From Oscillospiraceae bacterium (GTDB lineage Bacteria; Bacillota; Clostridia; Oscillospirales; Oscillospiraceae), in assembly GCA_022792945.1 (NCBI GenBank), contig JAAWBZ010000077.1, positions 1 through 64,000 of the forward strand: a stretch of DNA of 64,000 nucleotides, in the 5' to 3' direction. Both the position numbers and the translations under genes were made by a program. The notes beneath the pieces were generated by a model. The model made no database searches, was not told where the DNA came from, and saw only the letters and a list, made by a program, of their open reading frames with translations. This document shows, piece by piece, positions 27,936 through 37,954 of the stretch (positions within the stretch are counted from its first letter, which is position 1; each line of letters starts with the position of its first letter).

Positions 27936-28868
27936 TTATAATCCCGTATCCTCCGGCAGGCCCAGCATCAGGTTCATGCACTGGACCGCCGCGCCGGAGG
28001 CGCCTTTTCCCAGGTTGTCAAACCGGGACACCAGCACGATCTGCGCCTCGGTCCCGAACACGAAAATTTCCAGCCGGTTGGTGCCCGAAAGCGCCAGGGC
28101 GTCCAGCGTCCCGTCCTCCGGCGTCTCACCCCAGGGGTGAACCGTGAGGAAGCGCTGTCCGGCGTAGTAGTCCGCCAACGCCTCCGCCACCTCCCGCGGC
28201 CCCCAGGGCTTCGCCAGCAGGCGGGCGTGGAGGGGCACCGTCACCGCCATGCCGCTGAAAAAGTCCGCCACGATGGGATTGAACACCGGCGGATAAGCCA
28301 GCCCAGCGATCCTCTGCATCTCCGGCAGGTGCTTGTGCCGCTGACCCAGGGCGTACTGCCGGGGGCCCTGATAGGACGCCGGACGGTCCGCGGTCTCATA
28401 CTGGGCGATCATCTGCTTGCCGCCGCCGGAGTAGCCGGTGATGGAGTGGGCGGTGAAGGGGTAGTCCGGCGCGCAGACGCCCAGGGACACCAGCGGCGCG
28501 GCCAGGGTCAAAAAGCCCGTGGCGTGGCACCCCGGCACCGCCACACGGTCCGCCCCGGCCACCGCCGCCCGCTGAGCCTGGGACAGCTCCGGCAGGCCGT
28601 AGACCCAGCCGGGGCTGGTCCGGTGGGCCGTGGAGGTGTCCAGCACCCGCACGCCATCAGGCAGCCGCTCACAGATCTCCCGGGAGGCCGCATCGGGCAG
28701 GCACAAAAAGCTGACGTCCGCCGCGCGGATGCGCTCCAGGCGCGCGGCCAGGTCCTTGCGCAGCACCTCCGGGATGGTCAGCAGCTCCAGGTCGGCCCGA
28801 TGCTGGAACCGCTCATAAATCTTCAGGCCGGTGGTGCCGGCGCTGCCGTCGATGAATACTTTTTTCAT
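27936..28868 (-). CDS. argC: N-acetyl-gamma-glutamyl-phosphate reductase (type 2-like)
   Basis: MKKVFIDGSAGTTGLKIYERF, VPGCHATGFLTL, HSITGYSGGGKQMI. Confidence 0.94.
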   Translation of the reverse strand: MKKVFIDGSAGTTGLKIYERFQHRADLELLTIPEVLRKDLAARLERIRAADVSFLCLPDAASREICERLPDGVRVLDTSTAHRTSPGWVYGLPELSQAQRAAVAGADRVAVPGCHATGFLTLAAPLVSLGVCAPDYPFTAHSITGYSGGGKQMIAQYETADRPASYQGPRQYALGQRHKHLPEMQRIAGLAYPPVFNPIVADFFSGMAVTVPLHARLLAKPWGPREVAEALADYYAGQRFLTVHPWGETPEDGTLDALALSGTNRLEIFVFGTEAQIVLVSRFDNLGKGASGAAVQCMNLMLGLPEDTGL

Positions 28869-28910
28869 AGCTCCGCTTCTCCTCTGCCTCCGCAATCGAT
28901 AGACCCTCTT

Positions 28911-28938
28911 ATTATACAACTTAAAATGTATATTTCAA
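28911..28938 (-). promoter_or_regulatory. sigma-A-like promoter of argCJBD
   Basis: Minus strand TTGAAA-N16-TATAAT. Confidence 0.7.
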
Positions 28939-28946
28939 GTGTTATT

Positions 28947-28964
28947 CGCATAATTATTCTGTTT
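28947..28964. promoter_or_regulatory. Candidate ArgR/ARG-box half-site pair
   Basis: CGCATAATTATTCTG, an imperfect match to the TGAAT-W4-ATTCA-type ARG box, just upstream of the -35. Confidence 0.3.
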
Positions 28965-29212
28965 TTCCCATATCAGCAGAAAAAAACGTGGTTTCCAACG
29001 ACTTCTCACCTTCTCTGCCGCCCAAATTTTAGGCAGAATTACCAAATTTCTGCACTGAGATTTGGAGAACTCTCTGGCGTATTCCTTCCTTTTCCCGTAT
29101 CTGGCAGAAAACGCCTCTGCATATATACACCCAGGCGAGGCGAAAAAAAGAAAACCGTCTCATTGCACAAACGGCGGCGATGGGGTATGATGGAGGCAAA
29201 GGAGGTGATTGC

Positions 29213-29692
29213 ATGGCAAATGAGGCCAGGAAGGACTTCCAGGCCATGCTGCGCGACAACAAGGATATGCCCCGGGTCCAGCGCATCACGGACCCCAAAA
29301 GCATCCAGCGCTACGGCGGCGACCGGATGTACCTCGCCCCGCCCATGGCCTACGACCGGCTCATGCGGCAGGTCCCCCGGGGCCGTCTGATCACAGTGGG
29401 CGCGCTGCGGGACCACCTGGCCCGGCAGGGCGGCGCGGACTTCACCGACCCCATCACAGCGGGCATCTTCGTCTCCATCGCCGCCTGGGCCAGCTGCCAG
29501 CGGGGCGAAGACCCCACGCCCTACTGGCGCACCCTCAAGGCCGGCGGCGAGCTGAACCCCAAATATCCCGGCGGCGCTGCCGACCAGAAAGCTCTCCTGG
29601 AGGCCGAGGGCCACACTGTTGTCCAGAGAGGGCGGACCAATATCCGGTACTACGTACAGGATTATGAATCATATCTCTGGAATATTTCGTGA
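29213..29692 (+). CDS. MGMT/alkyltransferase-like protein without a PCHR active site
   Basis: VPRGRLITVGALRDHLA; PYWRTLKAGGELNPKYPGG where PCHR would be expected. Confidence 0.7.
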   Translation: MANEARKDFQAMLRDNKDMPRVQRITDPKSIQRYGGDRMYLAPPMAYDRLMRQVPRGRLITVGALRDHLARQGGADFTDPITAGIFVSIAAWASCQRGEDPTPYWRTLKAGGELNPKYPGGAADQKALLEAEGHTVVQRGRTNIRYYVQDYESYLWNIS

Positions 29693-29704
29693 CAATTCAT
29701 AATT

Positions 29705-29835
29705 TATGACAAAGATAAAAACACAACGTGCCGCGGCACAGAGCCGGTAGGTAGTCCGGCCGCATCCGCCAGGATGTCAGTAACCCTCCCTCCTTGGGTC
29801 GTCCATTCTTTGTCCGGAACACATTTAAGGAGGAA
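29705..29835 (+). ncRNA. yjdF RNA motif (candidate riboswitch)
   Basis: Leader AACACAACGTGCCGCGGCACAGAGCCGGTAGGTAGTCCGGC...AGTAACCCTCCCTCC immediately upstream of a yjdF-family gene. Motif recognised by memory; covariance search not run. Confidence 0.75.
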
Positions 29836-29841
29836 TTCGTT

Positions 29842-30258
29842 TTGGACAAGGGTATTGGAAATCTGACCGTATTTTTTGAAGATCCCTTCTGGGTGGGCGT
29901 CTGGGAGCGCGTCGAGGACGGACGGCTGATGGTGTGCAAGATCACCTTCGGCGCGGAGCCGCGGGACGCGGAAGTCTATGCCTTTCTCCTGGAAAACTAC
30001 CGTCGTCTCCAGTTCAGTCCGCCTGTGGAAGCTGTTCTGCGCCCCGCCGCCGGCAACCCCAAGCGCCGCCAGCGCGCCGCCCGCAAGGCCACCGGTCAAA
30101 GCGGCGTCGGCACCAAAGCCCAGCAGGCGCTGCAGCTCCAGCGCGAGGCGCAGAAAACCCAGCGCCGCGAGGCCTCCCGCGTGCAGCGGGAGGCGGAAAA
30201 GCAGCGGCAGTTCCAGCAGAAGCAGCAAAAACGAAGAGAAAAACGCCGCGGTCACTGA
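29842..30258 (+). CDS. yjdF: YjdF family protein
   Basis: NLTVFFEDPFWVGVWERVEDGRLMVCKITFGAEPRDAEVYAFLLENYRRLQFSPPVE with basic/Gln-rich tail; TTG start, AAGGAGG RBS. Confidence 0.88.
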   Translation: MDKGIGNLTVFFEDPFWVGVWERVEDGRLMVCKITFGAEPRDAEVYAFLLENYRRLQFSPPVEAVLRPAAGNPKRRQRAARKATGQSGVGTKAQQALQLQREAQKTQRREASRVQREAEKQRQFQQKQQKRREKRRGH

Positions 30259-30275
30259 CTGCGGCGTTTTTTTAA
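30240..30275 (+). terminator. Terminator of yjdF
   Basis: AACGCCGC..GCGGCGTTTTTTT. Confidence 0.85.
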
Positions 30276-30432
30276 CTTTTTATGACCAAAAAAGCTCCGA
30301 TTCGGTTTACCATAACCCCATAATTTTAGTGACATAATCTTGTTTTTTTCCAAAGTCCTTTCAAATATACATTCTCTTATGCGTGCCGTGGCGCTGCGCC
30401 CGCTGCCGGCAAAACGTCTGCTTTGCCGTGAG

Positions 30433-30482
30433 TTATCCACATCATCCACAGACTTTTCCACAACTCCACAATGTTTTCCACA
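30433..30482 (+). promoter_or_regulatory. Cluster of five DnaA-box-like 9-mers in one orientation
   Basis: TTATCCACA (30433), TCATCCACA (30442), TTTTCCACA (30454), AACTCCACA (30462), TTTTCCACA (30474); the first is an exact consensus DnaA box. Confidence 0.7.
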
Positions 30483-30525
30483 GCTGCATTTTCTGTATAT
30501 TGAGTTTACATAATATTTCTGAATC

Positions 30526-31416
30526 TTATTCCACCAAATAGGCGATATCGTCCACACTCAGCCCCTGATGGACGGCCAGGTTGATGCCGTAGGCTACCAG
30601 CTTCGCGATCTGCTCCACCCGGGCATCGATGTCCCGGGGTGTGACGATCATCTGGCGGCCGGCGGTAAGCTCCTCCGTCTCCGGGCCGCCGGGGCGGCCG
30701 AAGTCCTGCAAAAGCGTCTCCACATCCACCACCGTCGGCACCCCCACCGCCACCACCGGGATGCCAAAGCGCGCCTGGTCAAATGCCTCCCGGGCATTGT
30801 GGATGCCGGAGCCGGGGGTGATGCCCGTGTCCGCCAGCTGCACGGTGGTGCAGATCCGCGCGAGGCTGCGGGACGCCAGCGCGTCCACCACGATCATGCA
30901 GTCCGGCCGGGCCTTTTCCACCACGCCGTGGACCACCTCAGCGCTCTCCAGACCTGTGATGCCCAGCACGCCGGGGGCTACGGCGGCGACGGAGCGGTAA
31001 TCCTGAAAAAACGCCGGCGACTGCTCCACCAGGTGCCTGGTAATGAGCAAATGCTCCAGTGCCTTGGGGCCGACAGCGTCCGGCGTAATGGCCGCGTTGC
31101 CCAGGCCCGCCACCAGCACGCACGCCGCATCGTCCAGCCGCAGGAGCCCCCGCAGCTGCCGCCCCAGCGCCTCCGCCGCGCCGCGGAAGCCGTCGCGCTC
31201 CCGGCGGTGGAGGGCCGTCAGCTCCAGCGTCAGGTACGTCCCCACTGGTTTGTGCAGCGCCGCCGCGCCCTGCCCGTCCAGGACCTCCACCTCCGTGATG
31301 TGGACGCCCTGCTCGTCATGCTCCCGGGCGCGGACGCCGGACAGTGCCGTGGCGTCCTGCGCCGATTCCTCCCAAAGCTCCTTCTCCTCCAATGCCAGGT
31401 CCGTTCGCCTGCCCAT
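30526..31416 (-). CDS. gpr: GPR germination endopeptidase
   Basis: RTDLALEEKELW, GLGNAAITPDAVGPKALEHLLITRHL, DALASRSLARICTTVQLADTGITPGSGIHN. Confidence 0.95.
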   Translation of the reverse strand: MGRRTDLALEEKELWEESAQDATALSGVRAREHDEQGVHITEVEVLDGQGAAALHKPVGTYLTLELTALHRRERDGFRGAAEALGRQLRGLLRLDDAACVLVAGLGNAAITPDAVGPKALEHLLITRHLVEQSPAFFQDYRSVAAVAPGVLGITGLESAEVVHGVVEKARPDCMIVVDALASRSLARICTTVQLADTGITPGSGIHNAREAFDQARFGIPVVAVGVPTVVDVETLLQDFGRPGGPETEELTAGRQMIVTPRDIDARVEQIAKLVAYGINLAVHQGLSVDDIAYLVE

Positions 31417-31492
31417 GTTCCTCACCTCTCCCCTAGTTTCCGCCGCGTCGTCGTCCGGTATGCGGTTTTTTTCAGAAAAAACAAAAAAAGAC

Positions 31493-31521
31493 TTGATTTT
31501 TGTGTTCTTCACAGCTATAAT
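31493..31521 (+). promoter_or_regulatory. sigma-A-like promoter of rpsT
   Basis: TTGATT-N17-TATAAT. Confidence 0.7.
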
Positions 31522-31582
31522 ATATTTCTGCATGAGACTATTATGTCCATATGACATGAACGCTATTGGAGGAGGTGTAATC

Positions 31583-31849
31583 GTGCCCAACATTAAGTCT
31601 GCCAAGAAGAGAGTCCTGCTCTCCCGCGCTGCCAACGAGAGCAATAAGGCGGCCAAGTCCGTCCTCAAGACTTCTCTGAAGAAGTTCGACGCCGCCGTCG
31701 CTGCCGGTGACGCCGCCCAAACCGATAGCGCTTACAAGGCTGCCGTCAAGACCATTGACCAGGCTGTCAAGAAGGGAATTCTTCACAAGAACACTGCTGC
31801 GCGCAAGAAGAGCAGCATTGCCCGGAAGATGAACTCTCTGGCTTCCTGA
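31583..31849 (+). CDS. rpsT: 30S ribosomal protein S20
   Basis: PNIKSAKKRVLLSRAANESNKAAKS; GTG start with GGAGGAGG. Confidence 0.95.
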   Translation: MPNIKSAKKRVLLSRAANESNKAAKSVLKTSLKKFDAAVAAGDAAQTDSAYKAAVKTIDQAVKKGILHKNTAARKKSSIARKMNSLAS

Positions 31850-31868
31850 GCCGCGTCGTGCTGGATAG

Positions 31869-31903
31869 AACCGTTGCAGAATTCATCTCTGCAACGGTTT
31901 TCT
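31869..31903 (+). terminator. Terminator of rpsT
   Basis: AACCGTTGCAGA..TCTGCAACGGTTTTC. Confidence 0.85.
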
Positions 31904-31987
31904 TTCGGTTTTTACAGGCGGAGCCCTTGTCATTTTCGCCCGCTCCGCTATAATGAAAGCGAGACCAACGCGGATAGGAGGCGTGCT

Positions 31988-34036
<2,049 letters not shown>

Positions 34037-34071
34037 AAACTGACTTTCAGAAAAAATTTCCGGCGGCGTGA

Positions 34072-34100
34072 TTGTATCTGCCGCGAATTTGTAGTAGAAT
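34072..34100 (+). promoter_or_regulatory. sigma-A-like promoter of gpmI
   Basis: TTGTAT-N17-TAGAAT. Confidence 0.6.
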
Positions 34101-34130
34101 AAACACAATGCGAAATTTGGAGGAAGTATC

Positions 34131-35693
34131 ATGAAAAAACCGGTAGTTTTAGTGATTATGGACGGCGTGGGCCGCGGCGACGGCGGACCCGGCGACGCGG
34201 TAAAGCAGGCCCGGACGCCCAATCTGGACCGTCTGCTGGCCACCTGCCCCCATACCTATCTCAAGGCCCACGGCACCGCCGTCGGCCTGCCCTCTGACGA
34301 GGACATGGGCAACTCCGAGGTGGGCCACAACGCCCTTGGCTGCGGACAGGTCTACGCCCAGGGCGCCAAGCTGGTCACCGAGAGCATTCAGTCCGGCGCA
34401 CTGTTCCGCTCCAAGACCTGGCTGCGCCTGGCCGACAACGCCAAGGCGGGCAAAACACTCCACTTCCTGGGCCTTCTGTCCGACGGCAACGTCCATTCCA
34501 ATATCGCCCACCTCTTCGCCATGCTCCGCCATGCCAAGGATGAGGGCATCCGCCGTGTCCGCTGCCACATCCTGCTGGACGGCCGCGACGTGCCGGCTAC
34601 CTCGGCGCTGGAGTACGTGCAGCAGCTGGAGGACGTCCTGGCGGGGCTGCGCGGCGGCGAATATGATTACCGCATCGCCTCTGGCGGCGGGCGCATGACC
34701 ATCACCATGGACCGCTACGAGGCCAACTGGCCCATGGTGGCCCTGGGCTGGAAGACCCACGTGCAGGGCGAGGGCCGGCAGTTCGCCGACGCCAAGACCG
34801 CCATCGAGACCTTCCGCCAGGAGACCGGCTGCATCGACCAGGACCTGCCGCCCTTCGTCATCGCCGAGGATGGTCAGCCCGTAGGCCCCATTGCCAACGG
34901 CGACAGTGTGATCCTCTACAACTTCCGCGGCGACCGCGCCCAGGAGATCTCCCTGGCCTTCGACCGCAAGGACTTTGACAAATTCGACCGCGGCGACTAT
35001 ACCGGCGTGGAGTTCGCCGGGATGCTGGAGTACGACGGCGACCTGAAGATCCCCAACAGCTATCTGGTGGAGCCGCCGGTGATCCAGAACACCCTCACCG
35101 AGGTCCTCTGCGCCCACGGCATCCGGGAGTACGCCCTCAGCGAGACGCAGAAGTACGGCCACGTGACCTACTTCTGGAACGGCAACCGCTCGGGCAAGGT
35201 GGACGCCGCCCTGGAGACCTACGAGGAGATCCCCTCCGACGTGATCCCCTTCGACCAAGCCCCGGCCATGAAGTCGGTGGAGATCACCGACCATATGGTG
35301 GCGGCCATGGCCTCCCATCAGTACGACTTCCTGCGCTGCAACTTCCCCAACGGCGACATGGTGGGCCACACCGGCTCCCTGCCGGCGGCCATCGCCGCCA
35401 TGGAGTTCGTGGACCAGGGCCTGGGCCGCATCCTGGAGGCCGCCGACCGCTGCGGCTACGCCGTCTGCGTCACCGCCGACCACGGCAACGCCGACCAGAT
35501 GACCGAAACCAAGAAGGGCAAGACCTCGGTGCGCACCGCCCACTCCCTTAACGCGGTCCCCTTTATTATCTACGATCCGGACCACACCTACGCCATCCGG
35601 GACGGCGCCTACGGCCTGGCCAACGTCGCCCCCACGCTGGTGAAGCTGATGGACCTCCCCGCTCCGGACTGCTGGGAGAACAGCATGATCTGA
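34131..35693 (+). CDS. gpmI: 2,3-bisphosphoglycerate-independent phosphoglycerate mutase
   Basis: VVLVIMDGVG, DMGNSEVGHNALGCGQVY, HILLDGRDVPATSAL, TADHGNADQM. Confidence 0.96.
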   Translation: MKKPVVLVIMDGVGRGDGGPGDAVKQARTPNLDRLLATCPHTYLKAHGTAVGLPSDEDMGNSEVGHNALGCGQVYAQGAKLVTESIQSGALFRSKTWLRLADNAKAGKTLHFLGLLSDGNVHSNIAHLFAMLRHAKDEGIRRVRCHILLDGRDVPATSALEYVQQLEDVLAGLRGGEYDYRIASGGGRMTITMDRYEANWPMVALGWKTHVQGEGRQFADAKTAIETFRQETGCIDQDLPPFVIAEDGQPVGPIANGDSVILYNFRGDRAQEISLAFDRKDFDKFDRGDYTGVEFAGMLEYDGDLKIPNSYLVEPPVIQNTLTEVLCAHGIREYALSETQKYGHVTYFWNGNRSGKVDAALETYEEIPSDVIPFDQAPAMKSVEITDHMVAAMASHQYDFLRCNFPNGDMVGHTGSLPAAIAAMEFVDQGLGRILEAADRCGYAVCVTADHGNADQMTETKKGKTSVRTAHSLNAVPFIIYDPDHTYAIRDGAYGLANVAPTLVKLMDLPAPDCWENSMI

Positions 35694-35702
35694 GCTGCCG
35701 CC

Positions 35703-35739
35703 GAAACGTCCCGATTGATAGGAATCGGGACGTTTTTCC
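35703..35739 (+). terminator. Terminator of gpmI
   Basis: AAACGTCCCGATT GATAG GAATCGGGACGTTTTTC. Confidence 0.85.
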
Positions 35740-35772
35740 CGCAAAAAAGCCCCAGGCCTGTTAAGATTCTCC

Positions 35773-35801
35773 TTGTGCTTTCCGGAAAAATGCAGTACAA
35801 T
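35773..35801 (+). promoter_or_regulatory. sigma-A-like promoter of asp23-fakA
   Basis: TTGTGC-N17-TACAAT. Confidence 0.55.
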
Positions 35802-35838
35802 AGAGAACAAGCATTTCAGCAAAAGGGGGTAGCCTGCC

Positions 35839-36192
35839 ATGATTCGTCACCGCACGGACAAAGGCGCGATTTCGGTAGACAGCTCTGTCTACACCAATAT
35901 TGCGGGCGCAGCCGCATCCAACTGCTTTGGCGTCAAGGGCATGGCGGTCCGGTCCATGACCGACGGCCTGGTGCACCTGCTGCGCCGGGAGGCCATGAAC
36001 AAGGGTGTGCGCGTCGTCTTTCATGACGACCGGTCGATTTCCATTGACCTGCACATCGTCATCGACCACGGCGTCAACATCAGCGCCGTCTCCTCGGCTA
36101 TCATGGATGAGGTCCGTTACGTCGTTGCAAAATCGACCGGTGCAGAGGTAAAAGCAGTCAATGTCTATGTGGACTCCATGACTGTGGACTAA
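35839..36192 (+). CDS. Asp23/Gls24 family protein
   Basis: GAISVDSSVYTNIAGAAASNCFGVKGMA...SIDLHIVIDHGVNISAVSSAIMDEVRY. Confidence 0.92.
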   Translation: MIRHRTDKGAISVDSSVYTNIAGAAASNCFGVKGMAVRSMTDGLVHLLRREAMNKGVRVVFHDDRSISIDLHIVIDHGVNISAVSSAIMDEVRYVVAKSTGAEVKAVNVYVDSMTVD

Positions 36193-36225
36193 TACGCGGA
36201 TGATCCGCATACGGAGGTGTCACCA

Positions 36226-37881
36226 TTGAGGCAAACCATCGACGGCGCGGCATTCCGCCGCATGATCTTCAGCGCCGCTGCCTCTATCGAGATCCATAAG
36301 CAGCAAATCAACGAATTGAACGTGTTCCCTGTGCCGGACGGCGACACGGGCACCAATATGAGCATGACCATCGGCACCGCCTGCGCCGACCTGCGCAAGC
36401 TGGACGCGCCCACTCTGACCCGGGCCGCCGATACCACGGCCTCAGCCCTGCTGCGGGGCGCCCGTGGGAACTCCGGCGTCATTCTGTCGCTGCTCTTCCG
36501 GGGCTTTGCCAAGGCCCTCAAGGGCAAGAGCGAGGGCAGCGGCGCGGACTTCGCCGCCGCGCTCAATGCCGGCGTGGACGCGGCCTACAAGGCCGTGATG
36601 AAGCCCGCCGAGGGCACCATCCTCACCGTTTCCCGCCTCTCCGGCAAGCACGCCGCGGCGGAGGCGGAGGAGAACGACGCGGTGGAGTACGTGATGGAAC
36701 AGGCCATCTCTGCCGCCAAGGCCGCCCTGGCCGAGACCGTCCATCAGAACCCGGTGCTGGAAAAGGCCGGCGTCATCGACGCCGGCGGCATGGGCTTCGT
36801 GATCATTCTGGAGGGGATGCTCTCCAGCCTCCGGGGTCAGGACGTGACCGCCCCCGAGACCGGCGCGCCGCAGCAGGCGGCGGACTTCGCCGCTCTCACC
36901 GACGAGGAAATCACCTTTACCTTCGATACGGTGTTCATCGTCCGCAAGACCTCGGACCTGCCCATCACGGCCTTCCGGAACTACCTGGACTCCATCGGCG
37001 ACAGCCTGGTCATCGGTGAGGACGACGATATGTTCAAGGTCCACGTCCACACCGACATTCCCGGCGCGGCGCTGACCGAGGCGCAGAAGTACGGCACCCT
37101 GGAGCTGGCAAAGATCGAGAACATGCGCACCCAGTACGAGGACATGGCCGCCGGCCGCAAAACCCAAAGCGTGGACGACCTGGAAGCGCCCGCCCCGGCA
37201 GCCCCAGCCGTCGCGCCGCCGGAGAAAAACCTCGGCGTGGTCACGGTCTGTGCCGGCGAGGGACTGGCTGCGGCGTTCCGCGACCTGGGCGTTGACGGTG
37301 TCATCGAGGGCGGGCAGACCATGAACCCCTCCACCGAGGACATCCTCCGGGAGATCAACCGGACGCCGGCAAAGGTGGTGTTCGTTCTGCCCAACAACAA
37401 GAACATCATCATGGCCGCGGAGCAGGCCGTACCCCTCTCGGAGAAGCAGGTGATCGTGATTCCCTCCAAGACCGTCCCCCAGGGCATCACCGCCATGCTC
37501 TCCTTCGAGCCGGAGGGCGCCGTGGAGGACAACACCGCCGCCATGACCAATGCCCTCTCCACCGTGACCACCATGCAGATCACCTACGCCGCCCGGAACT
37601 CCGACTACGACGGCTATGAGATCCACAAGGGCGATTATCTGGCCCTCTACGGCAGCTCCCTGTTCGGCACGGACAAGAATATTGAAAAGCTGCTGAATGA
37701 CCTGGCCCTCCGCGTGGCCCAGGACCAGAAGGAGTTCATCACCATCTTCTACGGCCAGGACATCGACGAGAAAAAGGCTAAAAAGGCCGCGGCGATCTTC
37801 TCCAAGCGCTGCCCCGAGGCGGAGGTCAACCTCCTCTCCGGCGGCCAGCCGGTTTACTACTATTTGATCTCGGCGGAATAG
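36226..37881 (+). CDS. DAK2/FakA (YloV) family kinase-like protein
   Basis: LNVFPVPDGDTGTNMSMTIG, RGARGNSGVILSLLFRGF; probable TTG start. Confidence 0.93.
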   Translation: MRQTIDGAAFRRMIFSAAASIEIHKQQINELNVFPVPDGDTGTNMSMTIGTACADLRKLDAPTLTRAADTTASALLRGARGNSGVILSLLFRGFAKALKGKSEGSGADFAAALNAGVDAAYKAVMKPAEGTILTVSRLSGKHAAAEAEENDAVEYVMEQAISAAKAALAETVHQNPVLEKAGVIDAGGMGFVIILEGMLSSLRGQDVTAPETGAPQQAADFAALTDEEITFTFDTVFIVRKTSDLPITAFRNYLDSIGDSLVIGEDDDMFKVHVHTDIPGAALTEAQKYGTLELAKIENMRTQYEDMAAGRKTQSVDDLEAPAPAAPAVAPPEKNLGVVTVCAGEGLAAAFRDLGVDGVIEGGQTMNPSTEDILREINRTPAKVVFVLPNNKNIIMAAEQAVPLSEKQVIVIPSKTVPQGITAMLSFEPEGAVEDNTAAMTNALSTVTTMQITYAARNSDYDGYEIHKGDYLALYGSSLFGTDKNIEKLLNDLALRVAQDQKEFITIFYGQDIDEKKAKKAAAIFSKRCPEAEVNLLSGGQPVYYYLISAE

Positions 37882-37891
37882 CCGCAAACGC

Positions 37892-37930
37892 ACCGGCCCC
37901 CGCAGGCGCTGCCTGCGGGGGCCATTTTAT
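37892..37930. terminator. Terminator downstream of the fakA-like gene
   Basis: GGCCCCCGCAGGC GCT GCCTGCGGGGGCC ATTTTATTT. Confidence 0.85.
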
Positions 37931-37954
37931 TTCGATAAATTCCAAAACCGGAAT

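Noticed and set aside
25729-28140. 803-aa plus-strand ORF across argD/argB/argJ
   Set aside because: Shadow ORF crossing several real genes on the opposite strand; composition typical of antisense high-GC frames.
30433-30482. Calling this site oriC
   Set aside because: No dnaA/dnaN nearby and no orientation switch; kept as a DnaA-box cluster only.
30252-30557. 101-aa minus-strand ORF over the DnaA-box array
   Set aside because: No RBS or family similarity, and overlaps the yjdF terminator and the DnaA-box repeats.
34149-35840. 563-aa minus-strand ORF
   Set aside because: Antisense to gpmI.
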